NCBI GenBank assembly: GCA_031835245.1
Contig: JAVKOQ010000661.1
Location: 1-20,747 of the forward strand
Source: Balamuthia mandrillaris
Lineage: Eukaryota; Discosea; Longamoebia; Balamuthiidae
Reading direction: 5' to 3'
Length of the DNA: 20,747 nt
The notes under the pieces: generated by a model
The model's database searches: none
Told to the model about the DNA's origin: nothing
What the model saw: the letters and a program-made list of their open reading frames with translations, nothing else
Position numbers and translations under genes: made by a program
Part shown: piece by piece, positions 1-8,087 of the stretch
Layout: each line of letters opens with the position of its first letter
How positions within the stretch are numbered: the first letter of the stretch is position 1

Positions 1-370
1 AAACAAAAAGCCAAACAAACAAAAAAGGTGTGTGATGGTTGTGTGTAGCTGTTTCTAGTTGAAAGAAAAAAGTTAAAGAAGAAGACCTTGTTACAACCCA
101 AGAAAAAGTAACGGTAACGTTATTGAAAAAAAAAGGCGGGAACAAAAAGAAAAGTATGGCGGGCAAGAATGGTGAGAGGAATAACCGTTGACCAAGGATA
201 CAGCATGCTTTCAATTCCTGACAGTTTCTTTTACAACGGTTATTCCTCTCGCCAAGCAAAGAGAAACACAGTAGCAATGTAACGATAGAGTTACTCATAA
301 TTCATGTCACCCTAATAGGTTGGGACTTTTACCTGAGGGGTGGAATTTTTATCGGTGGGGTGGGAAGTTT
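1..370. other. Upstream AT-rich flank with hairpin and G-rich repeats
   Basis: No gene was recognised here. The first 160 bases are A-rich and low in complexity. A 21-nt inverted repeat (170-190 with 234-254) is listed separately. From 337 to 387 the plus strand holds three runs of GGGGTGG starting near 337, 357 and 379, about 20-22 nt apart. They look like three degenerate tandem units and could fold as a G-quadruplex. The reading frame of the downstream PAH domain stays open back to about 275, so part of 275-370 could be coding if an upstream exon joins here. Confidence 0.5.
170..254. repeat. Inverted repeat, 21-nt arms, 43-nt loop
   Basis: The left arm (170-190) and right arm (234-254) are reverse complements at 20 of 21 positions. 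The single difference (173/251) would be a G-U wobble in RNA. The spacer is 43 nt. The arms read TGG(T/C)GAGAGGAATAACCGTTG on their respective strands. It could be a small foldback element of MITE type or a structured regulatory or 3'-end site. No clear target-site duplication was found at its edges. Confidence 0.7.
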
Positions 371-816
371 ATGGTCGTGGGGTGGGATATCTACCATTTT
401 TGCCGCGTCGCGTTGGACTTCCTTGACCAGGTCAAGATGCAGTTCCATAACCAACCGCACATCTACAATGAGTTCTTGAACGTTATGAAGGACTTTAAAG
501 CACAAGTGTACGCAGCGCCCCTCATGCTTCTCTTTCTCTTTCTCCTTCTCCTTTTCCAGGTTGAGGGTCATTGATCTTTCTCTCCTTCCTTCTCCCCTTC
601 TCTTTCTCTGGTTCTCTCCCTTATCCTTCATTTATCTCTAGCATCGACACACCTGGAGTGGTCGCTCGAGTCTCAAATCTGTTCAAGGGCTATCCTCATC
701 TGGTGAGCGGGTTCAACACTTTCCTTCCCCCCGACTTCAAAATAGAAGTCAAAGAGGAGGAGCCAACCAAACAACCGCAATTTGATCAGGCTAGAGCCGG
801 GGGTGGTGCAGCGTAA
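371..816 (+). CDS. Sin3-type PAH domain protein (PAH1-only fragment or mini-gene)
   Basis: Exons are 371-507 and 642-816, with a GTACGC...CTAG intron at 508-641. The join gives about 103 residues. Exon 1 ends in a paired amphipathic helix half ([20 protein letters not shown], then [12 protein letters not shown]). Exon 2 continues with [20 protein letters not shown] and then [14 protein letters not shown], the classic second half of Sin3 PAH1. In Sin3 this fold binds repressor peptides and recruits histone deacetylase. Full Sin3 proteins exceed 1000 residues and carry PAH2, PAH3 and the HDAC-interaction region. None of these appears before the stop at 814-816 or in the following 900 bases. The N-terminal boundary is uncertain: 371 is the first ATG in frame, but the frame is open to 275. 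It may be a truncated duplicate of SIN3, or a short regulatory PAH protein of a kind known in some lineages. Confidence 0.75.
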
Positions 817-1030
817 CAAATGAGCTTTGCGCCGCCTTGGTCCTAACGGTCTTTTTTGTAACAAAGAACACGACATGGAGCAACATGCCCCACGCCTATC
901 GCCAGGTATACTCGTTGCTGTGTTCTGTTGTTTGGGCTCACTCCGGAGGTATTGACTTGTCTGCTTTGGCCTCGTAATTACTCCCACCATGCAAGCGAAG
1001 CTTCAAGGAGTTGATCCGATCATAGAAGAT

Positions 1031-1255
1031 GACATCCAACGCATCTTCAACCAAAAGGGGGAGCAAACGAAAACGGAACACCTCTGCTACGCCCGCGTGT
1101 AATTGAGGCCGGAGCCGACGTCTTGGATGATCTCGTAGCTGGGGTACTGTGCCCTGAGATCGTCCACCTGTCGAGCAAGGTCTGTTCACGCGGGCGTAGC
1201 AGAGGTGTTCCGTTTTCGTTTGCTCCCCCTTTTGGTTGAAGATGCATTGGATGTC
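1031..1255. repeat. 69-bp near-perfect inverted duplication inside the IS607 relic
   Basis: The left arm is 1031-1099 and the right arm is 1187-1255, identical as reverse complements at 68 of 69 positions (the mismatch is near 1041/1245). An 87-nt spacer separates them. The right arm in minus-strand sense is the recombinase linker segment in its expected place. The left arm is the inverted extra copy. Both arms therefore encode the same NQKGEQTKTEHLCYARV peptide, on opposite strands. Confidence 0.93.
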
Positions 1256-1393
1256 GTCGAGGTGGTAGAGACGGTTGCCTCCTGGGGTACGGGTGAAGCG
1301 CAGACGTCCGTCTCCCGCCTCCGCCCAACGACGAAGGCTTTCAAGACGTTGACCCCACCCCTGCTCTGACGTAGCGGTCTGAGGAATTTCCAT
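1031..1393 (-). mobile_element. Decayed IS607-family serine recombinase (TnpA) relic
   Basis: Read on the minus strand from the ATG at 1393. The first part has a MerR-like helix-turn-helix (SLRRWAEAG, then RTPGGNRLYHLDDIQ), followed by a linker and the start of a serine-recombinase domain (CYARV, 1099-1085 or its copy near 1201-1187). Past that point the catalytic domain continues in another frame (DLARQVDDLRAQYPSYEII, then QDVGSGLNY, about 1182-1100). The serine-bearing stretch after YARV is damaged or lost. HTH plus YARV plus the DVGSGLN region is the signature of the IS607 transposase. The sequence stops where an inverted copy of its own segment begins (1031-1099). The rest of the catalytic domain and any TnpB/Fanzor partner are absent. 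IS607-like elements are known sporadically in eukaryotes. This copy is too broken to be active. Confidence 0.8.
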
Positions 1394-1746
1394 ACTTATC
1401 GGAAAATTTGGTGATTGGTTCAACGGTACCAGTTCAAAGACTTGTTGGGAGACATAGTGAATAGAGTCTTGCCTGTCGACTTGCCCCGGTCCACCTCTCT
1501 CACCCTTTCATTTGCTCGGGATTGTGCACCCGCCCACCCTTCCTCCTCTTCCCCTCTGTTTTCTTCTTGGGGTTGCAGTTGGTTGTCCATGCACTGGTAC
1601 CCTTGACCTCCTCCTCCTCCTCGTTTTTTATAGCAACGCACTTTCTTCTTTGCTAGTTTCTTTTTCTTATTCTTAATCTTATTCAAACAACAAAGGAGGA
1701 TAACGAGCAAGCTGAGGCCTCTATTAGTTGGCGGGCCGGCTGCACA
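1394..1746. other. Gene-free spacer, 3' flank of the receptor kinase
   Basis: Nothing coding was recognised. The stretch is pyrimidine-rich on the plus strand (CTCCTCCTCC near 1609-1621, T-rich to 1690), hence purine-rich in the sense of the kinase gene that ends at 1747. It probably holds that gene's 3' untranslated region. Confidence 0.5.
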
Positions 1747-4700
1747 CTACTCGCTGGCATCCGAGGAGGACTCAAAGCGTCTCAAAATATCCTCGAACTC
1801 GGGCCTCTTCTCTGGATCACGCTGGAAGCAGTCTTGCATGATCTCCGCCAGGATGGGGGGCGAGCCTTCTGGGGGGGTTAAGTGGCGCTCCTCCTGACAA
1901 ACCACAAGCACTGTTTGCATCATGCTTAACTCAGGGAAGGGTTCCTCTCCACGGGTGATCATCTCCCAAAGGGTCACACCAAACGCCCACACGTCTGACT
2001 TGCTGGAGAACACCTTGGACGAAAGGCTTTCAGGAGCCATCCATTTGATTGGTCCCACTTCGGTTGTGGTTACGTCCTTGGATTCCTCCAACGCCTTGGA
2101 CATTCCAAAGTCTGGATGTAACGTAATGTCAGATCCTCGCAAGACACAGACGAATTTGAGAGAGAATTGACGGGCTTATCCGAGAAGGAACTACAAACCT
2201 GCCACTTTGACATGCAATGCATCATCCAGCAATAGGTTTCTGGTTGCAAGATCCTTTTTTTCGTTGTGAACAGAGTATGCACGTTGATGGTTGAAAAGCA
2301 AGCACGTACCCTATGAATGAAGCCTTCCTTATGCAGGTGAAACATTCCCGCCGCGGTGTCTTTGGCCCAAGATATGATCATCTCGTCTGTGATGGACTCC
2401 GTGTTGGAACGAAGGTACGACGTCAGGCTTCCATTGGGAAGGTACCTCATGACAATACACGGTGGATCCATGCATACCCCCAGCAAGTTTACGACATTGC
2501 GGTGCGGCCTCAAATGTTTCATGACCTTGGTCTCCTTGCCGAACTCCAACAATTCGTCCTCACTCTCCAGTTTGAGGCACTTGATAGCCACGTCCATCGT
2601 TCTCCACTTGCCTTTCCACACCAGTCCGAATGCGCCCTCACCGATCTTCTCAGTGAACTCCAGCTCATCGAAGTCTATCTGCCATCTACTCTGTTTTGTT
2701 GACTTTCTTGCTTTGCCATGGCTTTTGGGGATGTTCTTCCTTAGAGCAAGGATCTCCGCAGGCCTGGTCCCATAATGCCTTTGCTGGGAATCGAGCCCGA
2801 GCTCCAAATCCTTTTTTATGGTCTTTCTGGCTCCGGTGTTTCTCCTCCATACGAAAAACGCCAAGAGACCTGCAAGAATAAGGAGAATAACAACCACAGG
2901 AACGGTTACCCCCACAGCAATTGCCGTAGAGTCCTCGCGGTCGCTCTCCTTAGCCGTGGCAGTGTCGGTGCCGTCGGTGCTGCTGCTGCTATTAGAACTG
3001 TCGTTGACAAAACACTCCCCGTCGCATGCAAAGTTGAAATTTGCGGTGGTCACTCCTCCTGGAATCAGAAACATGTCCAGGGAAGCTTCTAGCTTGATCT
3101 CCAAGAACATTTCGGCTTCCCTGAAGGGGTTGTCAAGAGCTTCCAGGCCCACATCCACCACTTGTTCTTGTGTGTTTTGTACGGCCATAGGGACCCAGAC
3201 TGTCTGGAACTGACTGGGTGAAAGGGTGACTTCAGCCGTCAGAGATGGCCACAGAAAGTCCTGCCCTGCTTTGGCTGTTCCTCTGACTTGTATGGGTAGG
3301 GAGTAGGTGGATTGAGCTTCAGAAGCAGAGACTACCACCGAGAGAAGACCTTCCTGTCGCTTGCTGGTCTGTCGTGAGAAGGAAGAGCTTGTGTTGGTTG
3401 CATAAATTGCCGCACTGGGAGGCATGCGAAAGGTAAACGCATAGAGGTTGGACGGCTGAATGGGAACTTATTATACGTTTGGCTCAAAGTTAGCACCTGC
3501 TCGTAACCATTCCCTTGAACAACTGATGTACCTTGAGGGAAGTCTGCAACGATCAGTTCTCGCACACCATCACCGTCGAGGTCCAAGGATGTTGCGCTAA
3601 TGCCAAAATGAGCCCGCTCAGGAAGGGGACCGAACCCACTTTCATTTTTTCCAATGCCAAGCCAGTACTTTACCCCTCCCTCGCGATCAAGAAACATTAC
3701 GTAAACCTCTCCTGCAACGTTTCCAGCCCCAATGGCAGCGACCCAGACATCAGGGATTTCGTCTCCGTCGACATCGCCCAGGGTCTTCATGGCGCTGCAT
3801 ATTCAACGGGGTTGTGGGTTATCGTTAGTCGCCAAACTTAACAATTGATAAAGCGTCATAAGTTTTTGACTGTACGCACCCCCCGAAGCGAGAAAAGGGG
3901 GCAAGAGTAAAGCCTGGAACAGAGTCGGATCTGAAGGTACTGGAGCTATGGAAGCTTCCATCATTTTCTTTGTTCATGAATAGTACGTGGAAACCTCCCC
4001 GCAAAGTGTCTAAAGGTGGTTGGAGTGGAAAGTAAGGTCAGTTGAAAGGTTCAGTTGAACGTTGTTGTAATGCTTACCATAGCCAGCAGCTGCGATACCA
4101 AGGTCATCCACACCATCACCATCAACATCCCCCAGGACAGTCAATGCAGTCCCAGCGCCGGGCCACAGAAGCTCCGGCACCGTACCCAACTGCAACGCGG
4201 ACGCATTCTTAAGAGTACCGTCGGGGTGGAGCGACAAGACAAAGCATGCAAGATCAGTATTCTGGGCGGATGCGTCCGAAACCAAGAGTTCTGGCATTCC
4301 GTCCTCGTCCCAGTCGCCTAAAACCTGAAGCCCATGACCAAAATTTCTGGATAAGTCTGGGGTCAAAAGCCCTCCAACGTCGCTCGCAAAGCCGCCATGT
4401 TCCACCCAACTCACGACATGTCCGGCATTGTTGGGATCCAGGAATAAGATAAAGAAGGAACCCCACGGTGGGCTGACTGAGAAAAGATGGGGAGGAGAGA
4501 GTAAGGGCTAAGCTACTAACAGGGAGAGAACTAGGAGAAAAGGTAGCCTACTTGGGGCTCCCACAAGCAACACTGGAGTTCCATCATCTTTCATGAAGCA
4601 CTCCATAGTTACTGCAAATAGTACGGTGTTGTTGATGAGGCTCTGAGGAAATCCGTGGTCGATACTTGTATCAATGGGGTCCTCAAAGCCACCATTACCG

Positions 4701-5175
4701 TCGCCAAGGTACACGAAAATCCTTGCATTGTATGGCTCGGGTCCAAAAGGAGGTCTGGTCAGAGAGAGAGAGAGAGAGAGAGAGCATTGGTTAGCAACCA
4801 AAAATGAAGGGGAAGCAGAGAGAAGCCACAAACGCTGCTCCTACGAGGAGGTCAAGAATGTCATCTTGGTTAACGTCAAGAAAGCAATGAGAAAGTGCCC
4901 CTTGTTCAACAGGCAATTCTCCGTTGGTATTCGTGATGCTTTGAAGCACCCTCCAGGAGCCAACGCCAAAGGTGCTGTTCGTGTTTACGGAGGCTTGGCC
5001 GACAACTAAACCTGCATAGGAACTCTCAGCGCCAATAACAAAAATAAAAAAACAGAAAGAAGAACAAATATGTGCCTGTTGGGGGAAGTACAACGCCAAG
5101 TAAGGTGCCAATAATATACAGGGCAATCCCCAGCGAAGGGATTGTTCTAGCGCAGAATAAAGGTGCCTTGTCCAT
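1747..5175 (-). CDS. FG-GAP ectodomain receptor kinase, tyrosine-kinase-like
   Basis: Nine exons (5175-5092, 5024-4834, 4754-4552, 4476-4078, 4009-3880, 3794-3497, 3455-2310, 2253-2199, 2111-1747), all phases consistent, give 956 residues. Order: probable signal peptide (hydrophobic core LGIALYIIGTLLGV, about residues 14-28); about six to seven FG-GAP/integrin-alpha-like blades (e.g. LGDVDGDGVDDLGIA, LGDVDGDEIPDVWVA, LDLDGDGVRELIVADF) with DxDGDG-type calcium loops; a Ser-rich stalk; a transmembrane helix (about 613-638); then a kinase domain (about 701-950). Kinase residues: GEGAFG 707-712, VAIK Lys 727, alpha-C Glu 743, HRDLATRN 816-823, DFG 836-838, WMAPE ending 863. HRDLATRN and IKWMAPE resemble tyrosine kinases more than serine/threonine kinases. 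It is a predicted type I plasma-membrane receptor linking an extracellular beta-propeller to phosphorylation. The least certain join is exon 1; the rest are strongly frame-supported. The 3496-3456 intron is only 41 nt. Confidence 0.92.
4761..4784. repeat. (AG)12 microsatellite in a receptor-kinase intron
   Basis: A pure AG dinucleotide run on the plus strand, read as (CT)n in the sense of the minus-strand gene. It lies just before the CAG acceptor of exon 3, so it serves as the polypyrimidine tract. Confidence 0.97.
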
Positions 5176-5555
5176 GGACTCAAAACCGTTGCTATCAGCA
5201 AAGCAGCGGGTATGGGTTTCTTTTAAAAGAATGTCTGACTTCAACCAAAATAAGGTCAAACAGAAAAAACGTACGTTGCGCAAAATTTTGCCTAAACGCG
5301 TTAATTACCAATATAATAATATTGTGCACGATAACTGATTATTCCTCGTGGGAATTTGAGCGCTCAAAATACGCGGTGCATGGTGTGGTGAATTGCGGAG
5401 CGCCGATAAGTCGCTTTAATGTACGGGCCAGTTGCTGAGGGCAACCATTTCATTTGCTACTTATTGGCTTCGGTTAACTTTGACCGGATATCGCGTTTGC
5501 CTCATGCTTTTTATTTGAGCCTTCTTCCACATTTTCCTGTTCAACAACAACTAGA
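5176..5555. promoter_or_regulatory. Divergent promoter region, receptor kinase / subtilisin-like protease
   Basis: 380 bp separate two divergent start codons (5175 minus, 5556 plus), so both promoters should lie here. An AT-rich patch near 5306-5325 contains CCAATATAATAATATT and is the best candidate core element, but this is weak. No RNA gene or further coding frame was recognised. Confidence 0.4.
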
Positions 5556-7346
5556 ATGCCTTCAGTTTGGGTTTGCCATGCGACAATTGTGCTGTTGCTA
5601 CTTCCAGTTCTTATCTCCGCTGTGAGACAAGGTCATTTGCTACCACCCGTATTCACTTACATCTGTTGTTTTGCTATTTCTCATTCTATTTTGTACACGA
5701 CAAACAGAACTTGCTCCTTTCCACAAAGGAGTGAAACCTGTTCCAAACTCCTTCATCATAAAAATGAAAAGCGACTTGGACAATTCTAAAGGTTTTATTT
5801 TTTTTTTTTTCTGTATTCCTGCATTGAGTTTCTGGAGTACGCTTATTGTTGAAGGCAGCCACAGACTATTTGTGGCGAGTTGCTTTGAGACTGAATGCAA
5901 CTAGAGCGGCCCGCACTACCAGAGTTTCCGATCAAGCAGACTCACTTGACCTTGTTGACCATGTTTACTCGGTTGGTGCTTTTAGGGGTTTTTCTGCCAG
6001 ACTCTCAGAAGGGTAAAGCTTTGTTGTTGTCCGTGTCACTGGTGTGACACCAAAGTTCTTAATTTTCTTCCTATTCTGTGGCAGAGAGCTTCAGAAGCTC
6101 TTGAACGACGATGAAGTGGACTACGTTGAAGAAGATCAATACTATCAGTATCAAGCTTGTGTTACTACCAGCACATATGGCCATCCTGTAAGCTCGGAAA
6201 ACATCCTTTTTCTTTGGTGTTGTGTTTGTTAGCTCACTTTTGGATAGAATTTGGACAGACTAGATGCCTCTCCACCAAATTGGGATGGACAATATGCGCA
6301 TGACAGCTTGGAGGGTGATGGAGTTGTGGTTTATATTGTGGATAGGTGAGTTGATTTTTCTTTTTATTTGATTAAAAAACAGCCATGCTCATCTTTTTTT
6401 TTTTTTTTGCTTATTTCCAGTGGTATAAGAACAAGCCATGCAGAATTTGGTCCCCCATCCAATTGGCGTGCAGCTTTTGGAGCAAATATTATTAATGATG
6501 GTTACAATAGCGACTGTAACGGACATGGAACCCATGTTGCTGGTTTGTTATTTTTTAGATACTTTTGGTTGCTTCATTTCTAAACCAACAAATAACTGAA
6601 ATAATAGGAATTGTTGCGGGCTATTATCATGGGGTCGCCAGAAAGGCAAAAGTTGTGGCTGTAAAGGTTGGCAGCCCATGGTATGACTGTACGGCAGGCC
6701 CCACCCTCAGTGCTGTCATATCCGGAGTCCAGTGGGCAACGAATGATCATATCATCAAAGGATTTACACGTTCTGTTGGTAATCTGTCTATTGGAGGATC
6801 AACTTCTACTATGCTTTGTTCAATGATGCAGGCTAGCCATGATGCTGGAATGGTGTGGGTCGTTGCAGCTGGCAATGATAATGCACCTGTCTCTTCTACC
6901 TCGCCTGCTAACTGTGCAGCTCCTATTGTTGTAGGAAATGCAATGTATGATTCTGGGCAGCATAAGGACCTCAGGTCCTTTTCTTCTAATTTTGGCAGTA
7001 ATGTGCATCTTTTTGCCCCAGGAGAGCAAATCAACAGCTCTGGAATTGCAAGTGATACTGAGGTGAGTGATGTTACACAATCCATCTTTTATGAAACATG
7101 CTAACCTTTTATCAATTCGTATGAGCACAGTGGGTCCTTAAAAGCGGTACCAGCATGGCAGCCCCTCATGTGGCCGGAGTTACTGCACTTGTGAGAGCAG
7201 CAAATAGTTGGAGTGCAACAACTGCACGCGATGCAGTGAAGAACATGTATGTGAGTACTGACCCTGTTGAGTTGTACTGTGGAGCTACTCTTAATTATTT
7301 TGACTGTTTGGCTACTCCACGGAGACACATTGTTTTCCAGTGTTAA
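5556..7346 (+). CDS. Secreted subtilisin-like serine protease (S8, proteinase K-like) with I9 propeptide
   Basis: Eight exons (5556-5631, 5708-5791, 5880-6012, 6085-6187, 6248-6345, 6421-6542, 6608-7062, 7131-7346) give about 428 residues. The signal peptide is MPSVWVCHATIVLLLLPVLI. An inhibitor-I9 propeptide follows (PVPNSFIIKMKSDLD, HVYSVGAFRGFSARLSE, DEVDYVEED). The catalytic domain has Asp 164 (VYIVDSGI), His 200 (NGHGTHVAG), oxyanion Asn 295 (VVAAGNDNA) and Ser 365 (GTSMAAPHVAG), so the triad is complete. VARKAKVVAVKV and the propeptide type point to the proteinase K/cerevisin side of S8. The likely role is an extracellular or endolysosomal endopeptidase made as a zymogen. The second and third splice joins (propeptide) are inferred from frame and family fit. 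The last exon may contain a further 90-nt intron (7251-7340) that is in frame and stop-free, giving two possible C-termini. Confidence 0.92.
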
Positions 7347-8087
7347 GTATTTCCTTTGTGACCATTGTTTTATAAATACAGAAAATAATATACAAGTGTA
7401 CTATAATACTAAGATTTTCTGCAATGCTAAGAAAGAATGAGTGAGAATTATATATTTACAAGGCAAATTTGTATGGCTTCTACAGGGCAATTGGAGCGCA
7501 TAAGCCTATTTGTCCGACCTTCCAAAGTACAAGGTAAAGGCACACTTTGAGAAATGATGCTCCTTTTCTCATGAGAAGTTCAGGATACGTGATTTTTTAA
7601 CAAGGAAGTGCAGCCCACCACAAGTTGAGAAAACAAGGTTTGTTGATGCCTCTGCCCTGAATATGGCATGGATTATACACTTCACACCTTCTCAGACTCA
7701 CAGACGTGGTAGTATGTCCGGTTATTTTGGCGGGAAACATTCTCATTGGCCCAAAAGACGTTGTATTGTAATTCGCTGTTCGAATCTTTCCGAAATTTAG
7801 CCAAAGCGACATGAGGAGGCAAGAGATTTAAGACGCCTGTTCGACAAACAAAGAATTTTCGTTGTACTTGGATCTTATGATCTTTGCGCCGCCTTATCCT
7901 GTAGCGCCGCAGGGTAGACATAAGTATTGAGGAGTCATGTTTTTTCCCACAGAGACAAAGGGGAATAGCGTGCCGTGTTATCTTGGTTTTGTCTACTCCT
8001 CCGGCCTTACAGCCACATCCGTTCGACTTTTGGGTTTGTAGTTAGACTGTATTTGTTCGCCGCAGGTTGGCGGTCCGTAGAATAGCC
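7347..8087. promoter_or_regulatory. Intergenic: protease 3' flank and MAPK upstream region
   Basis: 741 bp without a recognised gene. The first ~100 bp are AT-rich (TATAAATACAGAAAATAATA near 7371-7390) and probably hold the protease 3' end. The rest must hold the MAPK promoter. A minus-strand frame of about 79 codons (7921-7682) has no family resemblance I recognise and is more likely chance. A tRNA-like A/B-box pair near 7755-7785 was tested and rejected. Confidence 0.4.

Noticed and set aside
7745-7800. tRNA-like promoter boxes (TGGCCCAAAAG and GTTCGAATC)
   Set aside because: Both match box A/B consensus loosely, but neither the acceptor stem nor the T stem pairs, so there is no tRNA fold.
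821-7900. Shared segment CTTTGCGCCGCCTT near 824-837 and 7881-7894, with partly matching flanks
   Set aside because: A 14-base exact match is expected about once by chance in a window this size, and the flanking similarity is weak.
7682-7921. 79-codon minus-strand open frame
   Set aside because: No recognised motif, no conserved start context, and it lies in the expected MAPK upstream region.
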